Shown here: piece by piece, positions 17,950 through 24,691 of the stretch
How positions within the stretch are numbered: the stretch's first letter is position 1
Layout of the letters: every line of letters starts with the position of its first letter
Assembly: GCF_003382365.1 (NCBI RefSeq)
Contig: NZ_QTSU01000001.1
Coordinates: 2,356,001-2,420,000 of the forward strand
Reading direction: 5' to 3'
Source: Lysobacter silvisoli
Lineage (GTDB): Bacteria > Pseudomonadota > Gammaproteobacteria > Xanthomonadales > Xanthomonadaceae
DNA: 64,000 nt
Program-made: the position numbers and the translations under genes
The notes under the pieces: model-generated
Databases searched by the model: none
What the model was told of the DNA's origin: nothing
The model's input: the letters and a program-made list of their open reading frames with translations, nothing else

Positions 17950-17968
17950 GATAATGATTCTCATTTGC
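17950..17968 (-). promoter_or_regulatory. Fur box of the heme operon
   Basis: GATAATGATTCTCATTTGC matches the 19-bp Fur consensus at 15 positions. It lies 33 bp before hemP on the minus strand, where it would repress the operon when Fe(II) is plentiful. Confidence 0.85.
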
Positions 17969-18017
17969 CAGTCAACACCCGTTTCGACCGTTTGTCGGGG
18001 TTAGTGCTGGGCCGCCG

Positions 18018-18237
18018 AACGGCAAAAGCAAAAGCAAATCCCCCTTCGTCCGCTGCGCGGACGCCCGCCCCCTTTGTCGAAGGGGGCTAAGGCCCGCGCG
18101 CAACGTCTTCGCCTCCGCTTGTCTTCCCCCCTTTTAAAAAGGGCGAGAGCGTGGGCTTGCGAACCGCAGGTTCGCGCACGATCGAACGCCAGCAAGCTGT
18201 GCTTGCTGGCCGGAGGAATGAGGGGGATTTGCTCTGA
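18018..18237. repeat. Intergenic palindromic element (AGCAAATCCCC family), copy 1
   Basis: The element starts AAGCAAATCCCCCTTCG and ends GAGGGGGATTTGCT, i.e. with inverted termini. Inside are GC-rich hairpins (CCGCTGCGCGGACG, CCCCCTTTG/CGAAGGGGG). Related copies occur at 24528-24600, 54640-54775 and 58850-58975. It carries no gene. Confidence 0.6.
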
Positions 18238-18257
18238 CCCCAAAGCGCAGCGCCGCC

Positions 18258-19226
18258 TCAGCTGACCGCCTTCTCCACCCGATCCCAGTCGCACTCGCCG
18301 TAGCGCTCGGTCAGTTCCAGCGCCTGCAGGTTCTGCAGCAGCTGCTCGCTGCGCGTCGCGCCCAGGATCACGCTGGACACGTGCGGGTTGCGCAGGCACC
18401 AGGCGATGGCCAGCGCTGCCGGCGTCGCACCCAGTTCCTGAGCGACCGCGCTGAACGCGCGCGCGCGCTCGATCCGGCGCTGCTCGGGGCTGAGCACGCT
18501 GCGTTGCAGCCAGCGGTAATCCTCGTGGTCCAGGCGCGAACCCGCGGGCACGCCGTCGTTGTATTTGCCGGTGAGCAGGCCCGATGCCAGCGGCGACCAG
18601 ATCGTGGTGCCCAGGCCGAGTTCGGCGTACAGCGGGGCGTATTCCAGCTCCACCCGTTCGCGGTGCAGCAGGTTGTACTGCGGCTGCTCCATGGTCGGCG
18701 CATGCAGATGATGCGCGCGGGCGATCTTGTGCGCCTCGCGGATCTGCGCCGCCGGCCATTCCGAGGTGCCCCAATACAGCACCTTGCCCTGGCGGATCAA
18801 CGCATCCATCGCCCACACGGTTTCCTCGATCGGCGTGTCCGGATCGGGACGGTGGCAGTAGTACAGGTCCAGATGGTCCACGCGCAGGCGTTTGAGCGCG
18901 TCGTTGCAGGCCTCCGTCACGTGCTTGCGCGACAGGCCCTTCTGGGTCGGCAGCGGATCGGCGGCGGCGCCGAACATCACCTTGCTCGACACGCAGTAGC
19001 CGTCGCGCGGCAGGCGCAGGTCGGCGATCACGTCGCCCATGACCCGCTCGGCCTCGCCGTTGGCATAGCCCTCGGCGTTGTCGAAGAAATTGACCCCATG
19101 GTCCCAGGCCGCGGCGATCAGCTCGCGCGCGCCGCCGCGGCCGATCTGGGTGCCGAAGGTGACCCAGGCGCCGAACGACAGCGCCGACAATTGCAGGCCG
19201 GACGAGCCCAGGCGGCGGTATTGCAT
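18258..19226 (-). CDS. Aldo/keto reductase (potassium-channel beta-subunit type)
   Basis: A 322-aa NADPH-dependent oxidoreductase. It starts MQYRRLGSSGLQLSALSFGAW and has NFFDNAEGYANGEAE (catalytic Asp and Tyr), SSKVMFG (Lys), LDLYYCHRPD (His) and GTSEWPA. These match the AKR6/AKR14-type proteins of the Shaker beta/YghZ group. Family members reduce aldehydes and ketones, including methylglyoxal. ATG at 19226 begins the canonical N-terminus; upstream in-frame sequence is not AKR. The gene stands alone, flanked by repeats. Confidence 0.93.
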   Translation of the reverse strand: MQYRRLGSSGLQLSALSFGAWVTFGTQIGRGGARELIAAAWDHGVNFFDNAEGYANGEAERVMGDVIADLRLPRDGYCVSSKVMFGAAADPLPTQKGLSRKHVTEACNDALKRLRVDHLDLYYCHRPDPDTPIEETVWAMDALIRQGKVLYWGTSEWPAAQIREAHKIARAHHLHAPTMEQPQYNLLHRERVELEYAPLYAELGLGTTIWSPLASGLLTGKYNDGVPAGSRLDHEDYRWLQRSVLSPEQRRIERARAFSAVAQELGATPAALAIAWCLRNPHVSSVILGATRSEQLLQNLQALELTERYGECDWDRVEKAVS

Positions 19227-19313
19227 GAGGTGCTCCGATAGCGATCGAACGAACCGGCATGCTACCCGCTGCGCCGTTAGCCGGGGATCGCGGCGGCGAC
19301 GGCCGCCTCCCCC

Positions 19314-19416
19314 CTGTGGGAGCGGCGTGAGCCGCGATCGGCCGCCGGCGTGGCTGCCGAGCTCGGCGGGCGACACCGCGACTGAGTCTCAATCGCGGCT
19401 CACGCCGCTCCCACAG
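19314..19416. repeat. Inverted pair of TGTGGGAGC-type REP sequences
   Basis: CTGTGGGAGCGGCGTGAGCC (19314 onward) is repeated in perfect inverted orientation ending at 19416, with about 53 bp between the arms. This is the BIME-like arrangement of the TGTAGGAGC repeat family also seen near 24 kb. Confidence 0.75.
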
Positions 19417-19474
19417 GCGCGGTCGGATCGCGCCGGCGTTCAGGCAGTCCGGTGCGGCTTGCGCCGCGAGCGGC

Positions 19475-19480
19475 TACAAT
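19475..19480 (+). promoter_or_regulatory. -10 box before the Mn2+ riboswitch
   Basis: TACAAT, with an expected start at about 19487, a few bases before the riboswitch aptamer. No clear -35 box is visible at 17 bp. Confidence 0.45.
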
Positions 19481-19493
19481 GCGCGCACTTCCT

Positions 19494-19632
19494 CCTCCGG
19501 GGAGTAGCCCCTTCCGGCCACGGCCGTGAAGACCTGCGTCAACACACTTGGCCGGCAGGCCATGGCGCAGGAGCGGCAGCCAGCGGACTCCGCCCAGCGG
19601 ACCACGCCAGCGACCACGGGCAAGACCGAAGG
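19494..19632 (+). promoter_or_regulatory. yybP-ykoY manganese riboswitch
   Basis: The 5' P1 strand CCTCCGG leads directly into the conserved loop GGAGTAGCC, and the 3' loop GGGCAAGACC leads into CCGAAGG, which re-forms P1 with one mismatch. These two loops make the Mn2+-binding site in the known aptamer. It lies upstream of a GDT1-family cation exporter, a known class of target for this riboswitch. A GC-rich hairpin (GCCGGGCC with GGCCCCGG-like arm) near the start codon could be the expression platform. Confidence 0.88.
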
Positions 19633-19726
19633 CAGGCGTTGCGCGATCACACTGGCGAAAGCCGGGCCGGGCCGCGTGGCGTTTGCCTTCGCCTCCGTGC
19701 GAAGCCCGGCCCCGGAAATCCCCGCG

Positions 19727-20299
19727 ATGCACACTTTCCCGCTGGCCACCGCTGCCCTCTCGACCGGCACCGTCGCCCTGGCCGAGATCGGCGACAAGAC
19801 CCAGTTGCTGGCCCTGCTGCTGGCCGCGCGTTTCCGCCGGCCCTGGCCCATCGTCGCCGGCATCCTGGTGGCGACCCTGCTCAACCACGCCCTGGCCGCC
19901 TGGCTGGGCGCGCTGGTCGCGCAATGGCTGCAGCCGCACACCCTGCGCTGGATCGTCGCCGCCAGTTTCCTGGCGGTCGCGCTGTGGACGCTCAAGCCCG
20001 ACCGGATCGACGAGGGCGAGACCCTGCCCGCGCGCGGCGCCTTCGTCGCCACCACCATCGCCTTCTTCGTCGCCGAGATCGGCGACAAGACCCAGGTGGC
20101 CACGGTGCTGCTGGCGGCCAAGTACTCGCCGCTGTGGGAAGTGGTGGCCGGGACCACGGTGGGCATGCTGCTGGCCAACGTGCCGGTGGTGCTGCTGGGC
20201 AGCCGCTTCGCCGACCGCCTGCCGCTGAAGGCCGCGCGCTACACGGCTGCGGCCGTGTTCGCGGCTCTGGCGCTGTGGGTGGGGCTGCGCGGGCTGTAA
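19727..20299 (+). CDS. TMEM165/GDT1 (UPF0016) family manganese exporter
   Basis: A 190-aa six-helix membrane protein made of two homologous halves. Each half carries the signature ExGDKT: E20-I-G-D-K-T and a second AEIGDKTQ near residue 117. The family transports Mn2+ or Ca2+ against protons; bacterial members such as MneA export manganese. The Mn2+ riboswitch upstream supports that reading. ATG at 19727 was chosen because it lies after the riboswitch and at the start of the first conserved helix; the upstream in-frame extension overlaps the aptamer. Confidence 0.92.
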   Translation: MHTFPLATAALSTGTVALAEIGDKTQLLALLLAARFRRPWPIVAGILVATLLNHALAAWLGALVAQWLQPHTLRWIVAASFLAVALWTLKPDRIDEGETLPARGAFVATTIAFFVAEIGDKTQVATVLLAAKYSPLWEVVAGTTVGMLLANVPVVLLGSRFADRLPLKAARYTAAAVFAALALWVGLRGL

Positions 20300-20376
20300 G
20301 CCGCGCTCCCGGGGCGGCGGCCCTGCCCCGTCCCGGTCGCGCGCGCTATGCTCGCCCGGTCCAACGGGAAGACCCT

Positions 20377-21513
20377 ATGCACGCCACGGGCGGACGCTTG
20401 CGCGACATCGCGGTATCGCTGCTGTCGCGGCCCGACGAGATCATGCTCGAGGTGGGCGCCGGCGGCGAGCTGCTGGTGGCGCGGCTGCGCGCGGTGCTGG
20501 CGGCCATGCTGCTGCTGTTGCCGCTGTTCAACGCGATCGGCGGCGGCACCATCCGCGAGACCCTGATCGGCCTGGGCGGGGCGATCTTCGTCAACGTGTT
20601 CGCGCAGCTGTGGCTGGTGCTGGCGCGGCGCCCGCGGCGCTACCGCTGGCTGCCCTTCGCCACCGCCGGTTTCGACGTCACCGCCACCACCCTGGTGCTG
20701 ATCGCCCTGGCATTCGAGCACCTGCCGGCCTCGCTCAACAGCCTGATCGTGTGGTGCGGCTACATCCTCTCGATCCTGCTGACCGCGCTGCGCAGCGACG
20801 GCCGGGTGACCCTGTTCGCCGGCGGCCTGGCGATCGCCCAGTACAGCCTGCTGGCGCTGGCGGTGTTCGCCCTGGCCAGTTCGCCCGAGCAGCTGATTTC
20901 CACCGATTACGGCGCCGTCACCCCCGGCGGCCAGGGCCAGCGGGTGATGCTGCTGGTGATGGTGGCGCTGATCACCGCCATGGTGGTCTACCGCATGCAA
21001 CGGCTGATCGAGATGTCCGGCACCGACGGCCTGACCCGGCTGCCGAACCGGACCTGGCTGGTGCACCGCATCCAGCGCCTGTTCGACGCGGTGCGCCACG
21101 ACGGCGGCAGCCTGACCCTGGCCCTGATCGATCTGGACCATTTCAAGCGCATCAACGACGAGAACGGCCACCACGCCGGCGACCGCGCGCTGCGCCATGT
21201 GGTGGCGGTGCTGCGCGAGCAGACCGGCGCGACCGAATGGCTGGTGCGGCTGGGCGGCGAGGAGTTCGTGCTGCTGCTGCGCAAGCCGCTGGGCACGGCC
21301 TGGGAACAGGTGGACGCGATCCGCCAGGTGCTGGCCGAACGCCCGTTCGAGCCCGGTCGCGGCGCCGACCCGCTGCGCCTGACCTTCAGCGCCGGCCTGG
21401 CCGGCTACCCGCAGGAAGGCGCCGACCTGTCGCGCCTGCTGCGCCGCGCCGACCACCGCCTGCAGCAGGCCAAGCAGCAGGGCCGCAACCGGGTGGTGGC
21501 GCGCGACGGCTGA
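20377..21513 (+). CDS. Membrane diguanylate cyclase (GGDEF domain)
   Basis: A 378-aa protein with an N-terminal multi-helix membrane sensor region (about residues 35-205) and a C-terminal GGDEF domain (about 215-378). The active-site motif is GGEEF at residues 293-297, and the substrate-binding DLDHFKRINDENGH is intact, so it should make cyclic di-GMP from two GTP. No EAL domain is present. The membrane part is of the unnamed six-helix type and its signal is not known. It follows the GDT1 gene by 77 bp. Confidence 0.92.
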   Translation: MHATGGRLRDIAVSLLSRPDEIMLEVGAGGELLVARLRAVLAAMLLLLPLFNAIGGGTIRETLIGLGGAIFVNVFAQLWLVLARRPRRYRWLPFATAGFDVTATTLVLIALAFEHLPASLNSLIVWCGYILSILLTALRSDGRVTLFAGGLAIAQYSLLALAVFALASSPEQLISTDYGAVTPGGQGQRVMLLVMVALITAMVVYRMQRLIEMSGTDGLTRLPNRTWLVHRIQRLFDAVRHDGGSLTLALIDLDHFKRINDENGHHAGDRALRHVVAVLREQTGATEWLVRLGGEEFVLLLRKPLGTAWEQVDAIRQVLAERPFEPGRGADPLRLTFSAGLAGYPQEGADLSRLLRRADHRLQQAKQQGRNRVVARDG

Positions 21514-21711
21514 GCCCGCGGCCGCCGCAGGCCCGTGCTTGCGGCCCGTTCATCCGGGCCGCTGGCGCGGCGCGGCTTGCCCGGGCGCGGACGCGTGGAC
21601 TAGGCTGCGCCGCCGGCCACAGAAAAGGCCGGCGGCCCGCGCCGTGCGCGGCCTCATAACTAAGACTGGATATTCGGCCGTCCGGACCCCGGGGGGCACG
21701 GGGAGAACTGA

Positions 21712-23010
21712 GTGGATTCTATCGTCCGGGTGGTATTCGGCCTGTTCGGCCTGGCGGTGCTGATCGGCATCGCGTGGCTGTTCTCCAACAACAAGCGCCG
21801 CGTCGATTGGAAGCTGGTGATCACCGGCGTGTCGCTGCAGATCGCGTTCGCCGCGCTGGTGCTGCTGGTGCCCGGCGGCAAGGACGCGTTCGACGCCATC
21901 GGCAAGGGCTTCGTGCACGTGTTGGAGTTCGTCGGCGCCGGTTCGAAGTTCATCTTCGGCGACCTGATGGACATCAACAAGTTCGGCTTCATCTTCGCCT
22001 TCCAGGTGCTGCCGACCATCATCTTCTTCTCCGCGCTGATGGGCGTGCTGTACCACCTGGGCGTGATGCAGGCGATCGTGCGCGGCATGGCCTGGGCGAT
22101 CACCAAGGTCATGCGCGTGTCCGGCGCGGAAACCACCAGCGTCTGCGCCAGCGTGTTCATCGGCCAGACCGAGGCGCCGCTGACCGTGCGCCCCTACATT
22201 CCGAAGATGACCGAATCGGAGCTGATCACGATGATGATCGGCGGCATGGCCCACATCGCCGGCGGCGTGCTCGCCGCCTACGTGGGCATGCTCGGCGGCG
22301 GCGATCCCGAGGCGCAGGCGTTCTACGCCAAGCACCTGCTGGCCGCCTCGATCATGGCCGCACCGGCCACCCTGGTGATCGCCAAGATCCTGGTGCCCGA
22401 GGTCGGCGAGCCGCTGACCCGCGGCACGGTCAAGATGGAAGTGGAGAAGCACACCGCCAACGTCATCGACGCGGCCGCCGCCGGCGCCGGCGACGGCCTG
22501 CGCCTGGCGCTGAACATCGGCGCGATGCTGCTGGCTTTCATCGCCCTGATCGCACTGGTCAACGCGCCGCTGACCTGGATCGGCGAGCAGACCGGCCTGG
22601 CCGCGGCCATCGGCAAGCCCACCGATCTGTCCACCCTCCTGGGCTTCGTGCTCGCGCCGATCGCCTGGGTCATCGGCACGCCCTGGGCCGACGCCAACGT
22701 GGTCGGCGGCCTGATCGGCGAGAAGGTGGTGCTCAACGAATTCGTCGCGTACACGCACCTGGCCGACATCGTCAACGGCAAGGTCGCCGGCGTGGCGCTG
22801 AGCGAACAGGGCAAGCTGATCGCGACCTATGCGCTGTGCGGCTTCGCCAACTTCAGCTCGATCGCGATCCAGATCGGCGGCATCGGCGGCCTGGCTCCGG
22901 AGCGTCGCGCCGATCTGGCCCGCTTCGGCATGCGCGCGGTGCTGGGCGGCTCGATCGCCACCTTCATGACCGCGACCATCGCCGGCGTGCTCACCCACTT
23001 CGCGCCCTGA
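21712..23010 (+). CDS. Concentrative nucleoside transporter (NupC/CNT family)
   Basis: A 432-aa inner-membrane protein with the CNT signatures GQTEAPLTVRPYI (substrate and cation site), MIGGMAHIAGGVLAAYV, and the late CGFANFSSIAIQIGG. CNT proteins import nucleosides with H+ or Na+. The start is GTG at 21712, preceded by GGGGAG. A ribokinase gene begins 4 bp after its stop, so imported nucleosides and their ribose moiety are likely used together. A perfect 10-bp hairpin at 21609-21636 lies in the leader. Confidence 0.95.
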   Translation: MDSIVRVVFGLFGLAVLIGIAWLFSNNKRRVDWKLVITGVSLQIAFAALVLLVPGGKDAFDAIGKGFVHVLEFVGAGSKFIFGDLMDINKFGFIFAFQVLPTIIFFSALMGVLYHLGVMQAIVRGMAWAITKVMRVSGAETTSVCASVFIGQTEAPLTVRPYIPKMTESELITMMIGGMAHIAGGVLAAYVGMLGGGDPEAQAFYAKHLLAASIMAAPATLVIAKILVPEVGEPLTRGTVKMEVEKHTANVIDAAAAGAGDGLRLALNIGAMLLAFIALIALVNAPLTWIGEQTGLAAAIGKPTDLSTLLGFVLAPIAWVIGTPWADANVVGGLIGEKVVLNEFVAYTHLADIVNGKVAGVALSEQGKLIATYALCGFANFSSIAIQIGGIGGLAPERRADLARFGMRAVLGGSIATFMTATIAGVLTHFAP

Positions 23011-23014
23011 TGCC

Positions 23015-23983
23015 ATGAGCCGGGTCGTGGTGGTGGGTTCGTTCAACGTCGACCACGTGTGGTCGGTGGCCGCGTTGCCGCGCCCGGGCGAGACCCTGGC
23101 CGGGCAGTACCACACCGGCCCCGGCGGCAAGGGCTTCAACCAGGCCACCGCCGCGGCGCGCGCGGGCGCCAGCACCGGCTTCATCTGCGCGCTGGGCGAG
23201 GACGCCGGCGGCCAGCTGGCGCGCGCGCTGGCCACGGCCGACGGCATCGAGCTGCACGAGCTGCGCAGCGACGCGCCCACCGGCACCGCCGGCATCTACG
23301 TCGACCGCGACGGCCGCAATTCCATCGTCATCGGGCCCGGCGCCAACGCCGAGCTGTCGGTCAGCTACGTGGACCTGCAGCGCGAGGCCATCGGCCAGGC
23401 GCGGGTGGTGCTGGGCCAATTGGAATCGCCGCCGGCCTCGGTCGCGGCCGCGTTCGCGCATGCGCGCGGCGCCGGCGCGCTGACCCTGCTCAATCCCGCA
23501 CCCGCCGACGCGGTGGCCACGCCCGAACTGTGGGCCGCGGCCGATGCGATCACGCCCAACGAAACCGAGTTCTGCGCCCAACTCAAGCGCCACACCGGCG
23601 CGGTGATCGATCCGGACAAGCTGGCCGCCCTGGCCGACGACGAATTGCACGCCGACTGCCGCCGCTTGCTGCCGCATGGCAGTGTGGTGGTGACCTTGGG
23701 TGCGGCGGGCTGCTTCATCTCCCACGCCGACGGCCAGTGGCGCGGCGACGAACGCGGCTACTACCGCGTGGCCGCCTCGGCGGTACGCGCGGTCGACACC
23801 ACCGGTGCGGGCGATGCCTTCAACGGCGCGCTGGCGGCGTCGCTGGCGCGCGAGCCGGCGCAGGCGTTCGCCGCGCATGTGGCCTACGCCAGCCGCTATG
23901 CCGGACTGTCCACCGAACGCGCGGGTGCCGCCTCGTCGATGCCGCGCGACAGCGAAGTGCGCGCACGCTTCGGCGCGGGCTGA
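23015..23983 (+). CDS. rbsK: Ribokinase (PfkB family)
   Basis: A 322-aa sugar kinase. It has the N-terminal VVVVGSFNVDHVWSVAALPRPGET block with substrate-binding residues, GPGGKGFNQATAAARAG (PfkB signature 1), and DTTGAGDAF with catalytic D267 and the anion hole. It would phosphorylate ribose or a related sugar with ATP. Tight linkage with the nucleoside transporter suggests it uses ribose or deoxyribose released from nucleosides; PfkB relatives such as nucleoside kinases cannot be ruled out from sequence. Confidence 0.88.
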   Translation: MSRVVVVGSFNVDHVWSVAALPRPGETLAGQYHTGPGGKGFNQATAAARAGASTGFICALGEDAGGQLARALATADGIELHELRSDAPTGTAGIYVDRDGRNSIVIGPGANAELSVSYVDLQREAIGQARVVLGQLESPPASVAAAFAHARGAGALTLLNPAPADAVATPELWAAADAITPNETEFCAQLKRHTGAVIDPDKLAALADDELHADCRRLLPHGSVVVTLGAAGCFISHADGQWRGDERGYYRVAASAVRAVDTTGAGDAFNGALAASLAREPAQAFAAHVAYASRYAGLSTERAGAASSMPRDSEVRARFGAG

Positions 23984-24032
23984 ACGCCAAGCCGCCTCGC
24001 GGCGGCCATCATCTCGTCACCCCGATAGCTTC

Positions 24033-24262
24033 CTGTAGGAGCTGCGCAAGCTGCGACCGCGAATCCGCAGCTGCATCGAAAGCTGCGGTTTCCCCTGTAG
24101 GAGCTGCGCAAGCTGCAACCGCGAACCCACAGCTGCGTCGAAAGCTGCGGTTCCCCCTGTAGGAGCTGCGTGAGCTGCGACCGCGAACCTGCATCTACGA
24201 CGAAGGCTTTGGTTCTGTGGGATCTGTGCCTTCTGTGGGAGCGGCGTGAGCCGCGATCCGCT
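24033..24262. repeat. Tandem 62-bp repeats of the TGTAGGAGC family
   Basis: Three copies start at 24033, 24095 and 24157 with an exact 62-bp period, each CTGTAGGAGCTGCG...AAGCTGCGG. A diverged fourth copy (TGTGGGAGCGGCGTGAGCC) lies at about 24234. The copies differ by a few substitutions. No cas genes or spacer-like unique units exist, so this is not a CRISPR array. Confidence 0.8.
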
Positions 24263-24331
24263 CCGAACTCGCGAAGGTGTTTGGGTGTGCTGGTTGAAGC
24301 AACAGCAACAGCTTCCGTCCGCGAGCGGCCG

Positions 24332-24378
24332 GGTTACTTTCTTTTGATAAGCGTCAAAAGAAAGTAACCAAAGAAAAA
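24332..24378. repeat. Perfect inverted repeat GGTTACTTTCTTTTG
   Basis: GGTTACTTTCTTTTG (24332-24346) and its exact complement CAAAAGAAAGTAACC (24355-24369) flank an 8-bp loop, followed by AAAGAAAAACG. I recall this AT-rich palindrome as a dispersed xanthomonad repeat. On either strand the hairpin could stop transcription from rbsK or shield the siderophore receptor. Confidence 0.7.
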
Positions 24379-24527
24379 CGCTTCACCAGAGCTCCCCTGC
24401 GAGAGCGATGCGTGCGCAGGGATTTTCCGATCGGGCATCCTGCCCGAGCGGAAAACGGCGCACGTCCTGTGCGCCGCCCTTTGGGTCTGCTGTTGGGACT
24501 GCGAGTTCGATGCTTGCGTTGAGGGGC

Positions 24528-24600
24528 AACAGCAACAGCAAATCCCCCCTTGCCCCCCTTTTTCAAAGGGGGGAACTTGTGGAGGACGGGATTGGGGGGC
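24528..24600. repeat. Intergenic palindromic element (AGCAAATCCCC family), copy 2
   Basis: AGCAAATCCCCCCTTGCC is followed by CCCCCTTTTTCAAAGGGGGG and a degenerate right end (GGATTGGGGG). It is shorter than the other copies. Together with the repeats above it fills most of the 708-bp spacer 23984-24691, in which I see no gene. Confidence 0.55.
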
Positions 24601-24641
24601 CGGCCGCGTTGGCGCTGCCGCCTGGATGCGCACTGTCAAAT

Positions 24642-24660
24642 GAGAATAACTCGCATTATC
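24642..24660 (+). promoter_or_regulatory. Fur box of the siderophore receptor
   Basis: GAGAATAACTCGCATTATC matches the 19-bp Fur consensus at 12 positions, including a full right arm CATTATC. It lies 31 bp before the receptor's start codon. Confidence 0.7.
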
Positions 24661-24691
24661 ATGGCGTCCCCCGCAGTTCCCGGACCCGGTA

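Noticed and set aside
21609-21636. Terminator or riboswitch in the nupC leader
   Set aside because: A perfect 10-bp hairpin is present but no U-run or known aptamer follows.
24033-24218. CRISPR array
   Set aside because: Units are contiguous 62-bp repeats without unique spacers, and no cas genes are present.
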